A program made the translations under genes and the position numbers. From Gammaproteobacteria bacterium (GTDB lineage Bacteria; Pseudomonadota; Gammaproteobacteria; Arenicellales; JAOTYS01), in assembly GCA_029861795.1 (NCBI GenBank), contig JAOTYS010000298.1, positions 1 through 5,935 of the forward strand: a stretch of 5,935 nucleotides of DNA, given 5' to 3'. Each line of letters begins with the position of its first letter. Position 1 is the first letter of the stretch. Below are positions 1 through 5,935 of this stretch, piece after piece. The notes below the pieces were generated by a model. The model was not told the origin of the DNA and did not search any database. It worked only from the letters and a program-made list of their open reading frames with translations.

Positions 1-966
1 GATACCGGGCCATTGACGAAAAAGCGCATGGAAACGGTGGATGACGAAACGGTCGCGGCAGCTCTCGACTTTATCGAGCGTGCCAATAAGGCGGGAAAAC
101 CGTTCTATGTATGGTGGAACGGCACGCGGATGCATTTTCGCACCCACGTCAAAGATGAACTGCGCGGCATCTCCGGTCAGGACGAGTATGGCGATGGCAT
201 GCTCGAGCACGACCTGCACGTCGGGCAGTTGCTGGCCAAGCTAGATGAGCTGGGTATCACCGATAACACGATTGTGCATTATTCGACCGATAACGGTCCG
301 CACATGAATACCTGGCCGGATGCGGGCTCGTCACCCTTTTTCGGTGAAAAGAACACCAACTGGGAAGGCGGCTGGCGCGTGCCGTCCATGGTGCGCTGGC
401 CAGGCAAGATCAAGGCCGGTAGTGTTTCCAACGAAATCATGCACCATATGGACTGGCTGCCGACTTATGTGGCCGCCGCCGGCAATTCTGATATCAAGAA
501 TCAACTCCTGAAGGGAACCAGCGCTAACGGTCGCAATTACAAGGTGCATCTCGACGGCTACAATTTCCTGCCCCACCTAACCGGTAAGGAAGAAAAAGGA
601 CCGCGCAAGGAGATCTTCTATTTCGCTGACACCGGTGAGTTGACAGCCTTGCGCTACAACGACTGGAAAGCGATGTTCCTGGAGCAGAAGGCATACACGA
701 CCCTGCGGGCCTGGATCGAACCCTGGACACCGCTGCGCGTGCCGCTGATCTTCAACCTCCGGCGCGATCCTTACGAGCGGGCCTACCGGACGTCGAACAC
801 GTATTATGACTGGCTGATCGATCGCGTCTTCTTCCTGGTTCCCGCACAAGCCTACGTCGGTCAGTTTCTGGCGACCTTCACGGAGTTCCCGCCGCGGCAG
901 AAGCCGGCGAGCTTCAGCATCGACCAGGTGATGGAGAAGCTGCAGACCTCGGGCGGCTCAAAATAA
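1..966 (+). CDS. Arylsulfatase (sulfatase family), C-terminal part, 5' truncated by the window
   Basis: The reading frame is open from the first base and ends at TAA 964-966, giving 321 visible residues. Sulfatases hydrolyse sulfate esters with a formylglycine nucleophile and a divalent metal. The CxPxR nucleophile motif lies upstream, outside the window, so activity cannot be confirmed. Visible family marks are an RMHFRTH segment (His at visible residue 45, matching the substrate-binding His of arylsulfatases), STDNGPH with the metal-ligand pair Asp97-Asn98, and GEKNTNWEGGWRVP with the active-site Lys117. A typical sulfatase C-terminal subdomain follows (MDWLPTYVAAAG, then IFNLRRDPYERA). Arylsulfatases of this type usually run to about 530-560 residues, so roughly 200-240 are missing on the left. 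A TTG at base 13 is only an internal codon, not the start. The gene is followed by a terminator-like hairpin and then a phosphatase of the same superfamily. The family call is firm; the natural substrate is unknown. Confidence 0.93.
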   Translation, partial: DTGPLTKKRMETVDDETVAAALDFIERANKAGKPFYVWWNGTRMHFRTHVKDELRGISGQDEYGDGMLEHDLHVGQLLAKLDELGITDNTIVHYSTDNGPHMNTWPDAGSSPFFGEKNTNWEGGWRVPSMVRWPGKIKAGSVSNEIMHHMDWLPTYVAAAGNSDIKNQLLKGTSANGRNYKVHLDGYNFLPHLTGKEEKGPRKEIFYFADTGELTALRYNDWKAMFLEQKAYTTLRAWIEPWTPLRVPLIFNLRRDPYERAYRTSNTYYDWLIDRVFFLVPAQAYVGQFLATFTEFPPRQKPASFSIDQVMEKLQTSGGSK

Positions 967-981
967 CTTTCTAGGATTTGG

Positions 982-1013
982 GCGGCGGGCCTGCTGTTCC
1001 GCCGCTCTTTCTT
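982..1013 (+). terminator. Probable Rho-independent terminator after the sulfatase gene
   Basis: A perfect 7 bp GC stem (GCGGCGG at 982-988 with CCGCCGC at 999-1005) encloses a 10-base loop. It is followed directly by TCTTTCTT. It starts 15 bases after the sulfatase stop codon and ends 36 bases before the next start codon. The T run is interrupted by C, so termination may be partial, and some read-through into the phosphatase gene is possible. Confidence 0.6.
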
Positions 1014-1036
1014 CGTGCGGGAGCGGCCCTTCGATC

Positions 1037-1042
1037 GGAGGA
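1037..1042 (+). promoter_or_regulatory. Shine-Dalgarno site of the phosphatase gene
   Basis: GGAGGA lies 7 bases upstream of the ATG at 1050. The reading frame is open back to 978 without a better start. This site and the signal peptide that begins at 1050 decide the start. Confidence 0.85.
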
Positions 1043-1049
1043 AAACACT

Positions 1050-2753
1050 ATGCTTATCAATCCGAAGCGACTTGCGGTCAGCACTGCCCTGTTTCTTTTG
1101 TCGGTCTTGTCGATGGTGGCCTGGGCAGGCGAACATCCGAAGCTGGTACTGCAGATAACCGTCGACGCCCTGCGCGGCGATCTTCCGGCACGTTTCTCCG
1201 GTGTGCTGGGTGATGGTGGCTTCCGTTACCTAATGGAGCAGGGTATCCACTACGCTAATGCCCACTACCAGCACGCCAACACCGAGACCATCGTCGGTCA
1301 CGCGTCGCTGGCCACTGGCACCGTTCCGGCAGCGCACGGCATGGTCGCCAATGTGTGGTTCGACCGCGAGCAGGGACGCCTCGCCTACAACATCGAGGAC
1401 CCGCGTTATCACTTGCTAACGACGGGTGCCGATGTCGATCAAAAGACCGAGATCGATCCGACGCAAAAGAAAGCCAGGTCCGACGGTCGTTCGCCGGACA
1501 ATATCTTGACCTCGACCTTCAGCGACGAGTTGGCGGTCCATTTCGCTGGACGCTCGAAGATCTTTGCGGTGTCGGTCAAGGACCGCGGCGCGGTGTCGCT
1601 GGCCGGGCACGCGGGCAAAGCCTTTTGGTTTTCTAAGAAAAGCGGCGAGTTTGTCACCAGCAATTATTACTACGATAGATATCCCGACTGGGTACAAAAA
1701 TGGAACGCGCGCAAGCCCCATTTGGCTTATGCGGGCAAGGCCTGGGAGTTGCTGCACCCACGGTTGAAGTACCGATTTGGCGCTGCCGATGACCGCGACT
1801 ATGAGACTAACTTCCCCGGTTTCGGCCGCACCTTCCCACATCCCTATGGCAGCGGAGAAAATAAATACTTCACGACCAAGCTGACGTTGAGTCCCGCGGG
1901 CGACGAGTTGACCCTGGATTTCGCCAAGACACTGGTGGACAACGAACGGCTTGGCGAGGATGCGGTGCCGGATTATCTGGCGATCAGTTTTTCATCCACC
2001 GATTACGTCGGTCATATCTTTGGCGCCTCCAGTCTGGAGACCGAAGACAACCTGGCGCGCCTCGATCGTACCTTGGCGGATCTTTTTGCCTTTATCGATG
2101 AAAAGGTCGGGTTGGCCAACACCCTGATCGTATTGTCCGCCGATCACGGGCAGCCGGAAGTGCCAGGGCATCTGCACGAGCGCGGTATCCACAACGCCCA
2201 TTACTTCGACACTGAGGGCTTGGACAAGGCGCCGGCCATCGCGGCGTTGAAACAGCAGTTCGGTATCGGCGAGGAGTTGATCGAGGCCTATTTTCATCCC
2301 TACATCTATCTCAACCACGACATGATCCGTAGCAAGGGACTGGATCGAGCGACGGTGGAGAAGGCCGTCGCCGCGCAGTTGCTGAAGTTCGACGGCGTGG
2401 CCTACGCGGTATCCAGTACCGCACTGCGCACGGACAATCTGCCGGATACCCTGTTGACGCGTTCAGTCCTGCGCAACTTCCACACAAAACGCTCCGGCGA
2501 TATCTACCTGGTGTTTGAGCCAAATGTGTTTATCAACGACTTCGGTAAATTGAAGGTAGCCTCGACCCATGGTTCACCGTGGCGCTACGACACTTACGTG
2601 CCGGTCATCTTTGCCGGAGCTGGATTAAGTACCGCGAAAGTCTATCGTGCCGTCACACCCTACGATATTGCACCGACGCTAGCGGCCTATCTCAACGTGA
2701 AGCCGCCGTCCGGCGCCGTCGGTACGCTGCTCTCTGAGGTTTTGGGAAAGTGA
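1050..2753 (+). CDS. Secreted alkaline phosphatase, PafA type (phosphomonoesterase)
   Basis: This 567-residue protein belongs to the type I phosphodiesterase/nucleotide pyrophosphatase branch of the alkaline phosphatase superfamily. Such enzymes hydrolyse phosphate monoesters outside the cytoplasm with two Zn ions. Residues 1-26 form a signal peptide (basic MLINPKR start, hydrophobic core, AWA|G cleavage site), so it is probably periplasmic or secreted. Active-site residues, matched from memory to PafA of Elizabethkingia, are: metal ligand Asp39, nucleophile Thr80 in TIVGHAS, Asn101 in MVANVWFD, the phosphate-binding pair Lys177 and Arg179 in VKDRGA, Asp318 and His322 in STDYVGH, Asp365-His366 in SADHGQ, and His507 in STHGSP. 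The Lys-x-Arg pair marks phosphomonoesterases rather than diesterases. Length is close to PafA (about 546). The neighbouring sulfatase suggests a nutrient-scavenging locus. The symbol pafA is not assigned because orthology cannot be tested here. No Pho box was recognised upstream. Confidence 0.92.
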   Translation: MLINPKRLAVSTALFLLSVLSMVAWAGEHPKLVLQITVDALRGDLPARFSGVLGDGGFRYLMEQGIHYANAHYQHANTETIVGHASLATGTVPAAHGMVANVWFDREQGRLAYNIEDPRYHLLTTGADVDQKTEIDPTQKKARSDGRSPDNILTSTFSDELAVHFAGRSKIFAVSVKDRGAVSLAGHAGKAFWFSKKSGEFVTSNYYYDRYPDWVQKWNARKPHLAYAGKAWELLHPRLKYRFGAADDRDYETNFPGFGRTFPHPYGSGENKYFTTKLTLSPAGDELTLDFAKTLVDNERLGEDAVPDYLAISFSSTDYVGHIFGASSLETEDNLARLDRTLADLFAFIDEKVGLANTLIVLSADHGQPEVPGHLHERGIHNAHYFDTEGLDKAPAIAALKQQFGIGEELIEAYFHPYIYLNHDMIRSKGLDRATVEKAVAAQLLKFDGVAYAVSSTALRTDNLPDTLLTRSVLRNFHTKRSGDIYLVFEPNVFINDFGKLKVASTHGSPWRYDTYVPVIFAGAGLSTAKVYRAVTPYDIAPTLAAYLNVKPPSGAVGTLLSEVLGK

Positions 2754-2827
2754 ATGATTTTTGAATTGCGGCCGCCACGCCCACCATATCGCGGCTGTCC
2801 TTTGACAACGAGACAGTCCAGCCTCGA

Positions 2828-3166
2828 ATGGTCCCCGCAGTCAACACAGCCGCCAATACCAAACTTGATTTTTGCATATCGAAGCGCCTCTCCAAGGTAT
2901 TTTTACTAAGAACAAACCGTCCAAGACCGAGACCATGCGACCTTTGCAGAAGGACGCAGATCGTAGTTCGCCTGCAAGGTATCTACTGCGCCGAGTGTTT
3001 TCGAATCCGACTATCTCGTGTCTTGCCGGAGACTCCGCTGCGACCAGTCGGCGCTTCTATAGACGAAACCCCGTCCAAGATGATTCGAGCACATAGCAAT
3101 GTCTGGATTCGTGCCATTCAGCAATTACACGACTGGCAAGTGGACTCATCTGGGTACACCGAGTAG
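2828..3166 (+). CDS. Possible small CxxC/CxxC (zinc-ribbon-like) protein, unrecognised
   Basis: This frame of 112 residues runs from ATG 2828 to TAG 3164-3166. I do not recognise the family. Residues 37-57 read CDLC, 13 residues, then CAEC (Cys37, Cys40, Cys54, Cys57), a spacing that fits a zinc ribbon or knuckle. A basic, proline-rich stretch (RPRPRP) precedes it, and a Trp-containing tail (NVWIRAIQQLHDW) follows. Against it: no Shine-Dalgarno sequence is visible before 2828, there is no alternative start codon closer to the Cys pairs, residues 1-30 look unlike a normal N-terminus, and overlapping frames are also open. It may be a real small gene, the tail of a degraded longer gene, or chance. 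It lies 74 bases after the phosphatase gene, on the same strand. Confidence 0.35.
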   Translation: MVPAVNTAANTKLDFCISKRLSKVFLLRTNRPRPRPCDLCRRTQIVVRLQGIYCAECFRIRLSRVLPETPLRPVGASIDETPSKMIRAHSNVWIRAIQQLHDWQVDSSGYTE

Positions 3167-3308
3167 CCCCTTCAATCTGGCAGTGTAGTTTCTGACTGCA
3201 CTCGACTGTGCATCAACTGCTCATGTTATTGCTATTGGACCAACGTCGCATAGCGCCGTTGTACGTCATTGAAGCGACGCGAGAACAATCCGACACCAGC
3301 GATGATAA

Positions 3309-3365
3309 ACTGGGGGGCCGATGACTTCGGCGAGTTCTTGGGTAAAATGCAAGCGCCCCCCGAGT
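3309..3365. repeat. Inverted repeat with G6/C6 arms
   Basis: GGGGGGC at 3312-3318 is perfectly complementary to GCCCCCC at 3355-3361. ACT at 3309-3311 pairs with AGT at 3363-3365 if G3362 bulges, so the outer stem is about 10 bp. Just inside it, CCGA (3318-3321) and TCGG (3327-3330) could form a small second hairpin, sharing C3318 with the outer stem. There is no T run after it, so it does not look like a terminator. The role is unknown. Confidence 0.5.
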
Positions 3366-3508
3366 GCCTTTTCACCGAGAGACAGATGAAGGGCTAGAGG
3401 TATCAGACGCTGAGCGCGATCTCCTCATCTGCGGCCAGCTTGGCAGTTCTGGATATTCCTCTTTCTGTGCAGGGTCATACCCGGTTTGTCAGAGAGATTA
3501 GCCGGCGG

Positions 3509-3584
3509 GACAGTGGTGAAATAATTAGCAGTGAAAGAAGGAGGCGACTGTCAATATTTCACCATCGCCCCCTCCTTTATCACT
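3509..3584. repeat. Overlapping inverted repeats; possible IS21-like end relic or leader structure
   Basis: Two interleaved inverted repeats are visible. Pair A: GGTGAAAT (3515-3522) with ATTTCACC (3556-3563), extended inward by ATT/AAT and CAGT/ACTG to a stem of about 15 bp with one bulge and a 2x2 mismatch. Pair B: AGTGA (3530-3534) with TCACT (3580-3584), AAGGAGG (3538-3544) with CCTCCTT (3571-3577), and CGA (3545-3547) with TCG (3565-3567). GACAGT (3509-3514) is also complementary to ACTGTC (3547-3552). The motif TGTCAATATTTCACC resembles, from memory, the repeated terminal motifs of some IS21-family elements, but no istA or istB gene is present. The block ends 79 bases before the kinase start, so a regulatory role is the alternative. 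Confidence 0.55.
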
Positions 3585-3663
3585 CCGGTTAATAAGGCCT
3601 TGGCGTTAATGAGATAAATCAAGAATGACGTTTGGCTGTTCGAATATAACAAAAACATCAAGT

Positions 3664-5935
3664 ATGCGATCTATCCGTAACTGGATCGTAATTGCTCTGG
3701 GGAGTCTTTTGCCGCTCGCAATTTCAGCAAGCGGCCAGCCGCCAAAAGAAACCAAGCGGGTCTTCGTTCTTTTTTCAACCCAAAAGGACTTGCCGGGCAT
3801 CGATCTCGCCGAAAAGGGATTGCGGGCATCCCTTGAAAAGACTGAAGATTTTAAAATCGAATACTTTTTCGAATACATGGATCGCTTTCGCTTTCCGGAG
3901 GCGCCGTCTAACAAAGATCTGCTCGACCTATACCGGACAAAATATGCCGATAAAAAAATCGATCTTTTCATAGCACACGGTTACCATGCACTGGATTTTT
4001 CGGTTTCCTCGTTCGGACAAATCTCTCCACGAACGCCCGTGGTTTTTGCCACCGTGTTTGACACGCATGTAAAGCGTCTGAAGCTGGATCAAAGGTTTGG
4101 CGGAAGTTTAGTTCAGATTGACCATGTGAGACTTTTGAATACGGCGTTGAATAATCATCCGGATGCGCAGCAAGTTGCCATCATTTCGGGTGCCTCCAAA
4201 GTGGGTCGTTTGATCGAAAGGCAAGCGCGTAAAGCCTACGCACCGTATGCCAATAAATACGATTTTATTTACCTGGGTCAGTTGCCAGTGAGCAGCATGC
4301 TGGAGCGGCTGGCGACGCTGCCCAAACATACGCTGGTTATTTACTACATCTTACTGAAAGATGGAAAAGGCGAAGCATTTAAGCCGTGGAAAGCCGCCAC
4401 AATGATCTCGGAGGCGGCTAATGCCCCGGTGTACGGTATGGCTGATACCTATTTAGGAAGCGGCGTTGTGGGTGGGACTTTGCTTAGTTATGAGGCATCC
4501 GGCAGGAAAGCTGGCGACATTGGACTACGTATTCTGAACGGTGAAAACCCCGGTGACATTCCCATTTCAGCGGCCGGAACCAACTTGAACATGTTTGACT
4601 GGCGTCAACTCAAGCGCTGGTCCATCGATGAAGACAGATTGCCTGTAGGCAGTATTGTGCGATACAAGGTTCCATCCATCTGGGAGTTGTACGGATGGCA
4701 TATTCTTGCCGCCATTACCGTGATCATCTTTCAGGGGTTGCTTATTATCGCACTTCAAGTTGGACGCCTCAGACTTCGTAAAGCGGAGTCTGACTTGAGG
4801 AGCACTCAAAGCGAACTTGAAGAACGGTTACAATTTGAAGAAATAATCTCCGAAATATCGGCAAAAGTTGCCGATGCGAATGTCGCTGCAGTTGAATCGG
4901 AAATCACGGCATCTATGAAGAAGATCGCCTCTTTTCTGGGTTTCGATCGCAGTATGCTTTTCGATTTTTCAGCAAACAAAGACCAGATCGTAGCCACCAG
5001 TCATTATGTTAAAGATGGGGTCCAGCCTACTTCCGATGTACTTGCTACGAACCAATTTCCCTGGTTTATGGCTAAGGTGCTCAACGGAGAGATGGTTGTG
5101 TTTTCCGATCCTGCGGATTTGGGTGACGATGCCGTTCTGGAACGCCGGTATCTTGAAAAAGAAGATATCCGCGCCGGAATCATCGTGCCGCTCGCAATCT
5201 CGGACGTGACCTTCGGTGCCATCGCTTTTTCAGTGTTACACAGCCCACGCAAGTGGTCCGCGCTGATTGTTGAGCGGCTACGGCTGGTCGCGGAAATCCT
5301 CACCAATGCATTGACACGCAAGCAGTCCGAGATTGAGGCCCAAAAGCATCGAGATGAACTCTCCCATGTGACCCGTGTTGCTTCGCTGGGGGAACTCAGC
5401 GCATCGCTGGCCCACGAATTTAGTCAACCGCTGACCGCGATCCTCAGTAACGCGCAGGCTGCGCGGAGATTGCTGTCCCGTAACCCCCCTGATCTTGAAG
5501 AGGTGGGCGAGATTTTGGATGACATCGTCAAGGACGACCAGCGGGCAGGCCATATTATGCATAGACTGCGCGCTCTGATGAAAAGGGATAAACAGAATTT
5601 CGCGCAGCTGGATCTCAACGAAATAATTCGGGACATTGTCGAACTTGTAAAAAGTGATGTGACGATTAACCAAGTGTCAGTGGATCTGGAACTGTCGGAT
5701 GGGCTGCCTCCAGTGCTGGGAGATACTATCCAGTTGCAGCAGGTAGTTCTGAATCTTGTTGTCAACGGCACGGAAGCCATGGCAGAGATCGAGCCGCGTT
5801 TTCGAAAAATAATAATATCCACTTCGCAATCCGATCCTGGGGCAGTGATGGTGTCCGTGCGAGACTTGGGTCCCGGAGTCGATGAAGAGAACATTGAAAA
5901 CATGTTTAAGGCCTTTCATACAACTAAACCCGAAG
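3664..5935 (+). CDS. Sensor histidine kinase with extracytoplasmic ABC substrate-binding domain, GAF, HisKA and HATPase; 3' truncated
   Basis: The frame stays open to the window edge, with 757 residues visible. In order: a signal peptide or first membrane segment (residues 1-24, MRSIRNW then a hydrophobic core); a domain resembling the ABC_sub_bind (TrpX-like) solute-binding family at about 31-315 (KRVFVLFSTQKDLPG, IDLFIAHGYHALDF, TPVVFATVFD, APVYGMADTYLGSGVVGG); a transmembrane helix at 345-366; a short coiled coil; a GAF domain at about 390-550; the dimerisation helix with phospho-acceptor His584 in LAHEFSQPL, as in FixL/DctB-type kinases; and an ATPase domain from about 649 with N-box Asn701 (NLVVNGTEAM) and G1 box Asp734 (RDLGPGVD). 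The frame leaves the window just after FHTTKPE. The kinase should sense a ligand outside the membrane and phosphorylate a response regulator, perhaps encoded just downstream. The ATG at 3664 gives a standard signal peptide but has no clear Shine-Dalgarno site. ATG 3625 is an in-frame alternative; the upstream stop is at 3610-3612. Base composition looks lower in GC than in the phosphatase gene. Confidence 0.9.
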   Translation, partial: MRSIRNWIVIALGSLLPLAISASGQPPKETKRVFVLFSTQKDLPGIDLAEKGLRASLEKTEDFKIEYFFEYMDRFRFPEAPSNKDLLDLYRTKYADKKIDLFIAHGYHALDFSVSSFGQISPRTPVVFATVFDTHVKRLKLDQRFGGSLVQIDHVRLLNTALNNHPDAQQVAIISGASKVGRLIERQARKAYAPYANKYDFIYLGQLPVSSMLERLATLPKHTLVIYYILLKDGKGEAFKPWKAATMISEAANAPVYGMADTYLGSGVVGGTLLSYEASGRKAGDIGLRILNGENPGDIPISAAGTNLNMFDWRQLKRWSIDEDRLPVGSIVRYKVPSIWELYGWHILAAITVIIFQGLLIIALQVGRLRLRKAESDLRSTQSELEERLQFEEIISEISAKVADANVAAVESEITASMKKIASFLGFDRSMLFDFSANKDQIVATSHYVKDGVQPTSDVLATNQFPWFMAKVLNGEMVVFSDPADLGDDAVLERRYLEKEDIRAGIIVPLAISDVTFGAIAFSVLHSPRKWSALIVERLRLVAEILTNALTRKQSEIEAQKHRDELSHVTRVASLGELSASLAHEFSQPLTAILSNAQAARRLLSRNPPDLEEVGEILDDIVKDDQRAGHIMHRLRALMKRDKQNFAQLDLNEIIRDIVELVKSDVTINQVSVDLELSDGLPPVLGDTIQLQQVVLNLVVNGTEAMAEIEPRFRKIIISTSQSDPGAVMVSVRDLGPGVDEENIENMFKAFHTTKPE

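Larger units (their letters stand above)
3167..3663. other. Gene-poor intergenic stretch of about 500 bases
   Basis: No frame here has a start codon, a ribosome binding site and a convincing protein. It contains a G6/C6 inverted repeat at 3309-3365, a 53-codon open stretch on the minus strand at 3266-3424 with no usable start, and the complex inverted repeats at 3509-3584. The last 80 bases are AT-richer and must carry the leader of the kinase gene. I could not identify a convincing -35/-10 pair there. Confidence 0.6.

Noticed and set aside
2768..2798. Hairpin GCCGC/GCGGC after the phosphatase gene as a terminator
   Set aside because: It has only 5 strong pairs plus wobbles, a 15-base loop and no T run, so it is too weak to call.
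2802..2830. TTGACA (2802-2807) as a -35 promoter element
   Set aside because: The hexamer at 17-base spacing (CGAATG) does not resemble a -10 box.
2692..2895. Minus-strand frame overlapping the end of the phosphatase gene
   Set aside because: It starts at TTG, has no ribosome site, and most of its C-terminal part is antisense to a firm gene.
3309..3365. G6/C6 repeat as a tRNA acceptor stem
   Set aside because: Only about 50 bases are enclosed, with no anticodon or T arm and no CCA.
3302..3397. 31-codon plus-strand frame starting at ATG 3302
   Set aside because: It is short, has no ribosome site and overlaps the G6/C6 repeat; no recognisable motif.
3565..3584. CCCTCCTTTATCACT as a fragment of the 16S rRNA 3' end
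   Set aside because: The match is limited to the short anti-Shine-Dalgarno core and the order of flanking bases is wrong, so it is coincidence.
4567..5919. Several long minus-strand frames opposite the kinase gene
   Set aside because: They are antisense shadows of a plus-strand gene whose domains are clearly recognisable; none has a ribosome site or known motifs.

Overview
The window reads as a moderately GC-rich Gram-negative genome, most likely proteobacterial. This rests on two proteins with Sec signal peptides, a periplasmic-sensor histidine kinase of the FixL/DctB type, and a PafA-like phosphatase. Nothing here fixes the genus. All convincing genes lie on the + strand.

Bases 1-966 hold the C-terminal part of a sulfatase-family arylsulfatase whose start lies outside the window. 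A GC-rich hairpin followed by a T-rich run (982-1013) separates it from a complete secreted alkaline phosphatase of the PafA type (1050-2753). That phosphatase has a strong ribosome binding site, a clear signal peptide and every recognisable active-site residue, including the Lys-x-Arg pair typical of phosphomonoesterases. Both enzymes belong to the alkaline phosphatase superfamily. Together they suggest release of sulfate and phosphate from organic esters outside the cytoplasm.

Bases 2754-3663 have no well-supported gene. They contain one possible small protein with two CxxC pairs (2828-3166), which would fit a zinc ribbon. They also contain a G6/C6 inverted repeat (3309-3365) and an intricate set of overlapping inverted repeats (3509-3584) just upstream of the next gene. 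The overlapping set may be the relic of a mobile element end (IS21-like is my guess) or a leader structure. No transposase gene is visible.

From 3664 to the right edge runs a large incomplete sensor histidine kinase. It has a signal peptide or membrane anchor, an ABC-type substrate-binding domain outside the membrane, one transmembrane helix, a coiled coil, a GAF domain, a His dimerisation domain and most of the ATPase domain. This gene is the most interesting item: a solute-binding protein appears to have been captured as the input module of a two-component system. Its response regulator probably lies beyond the window.

I found no tRNA, rRNA, CRISPR array or intact insertion sequence, and nothing I could honestly call a wholly new system.
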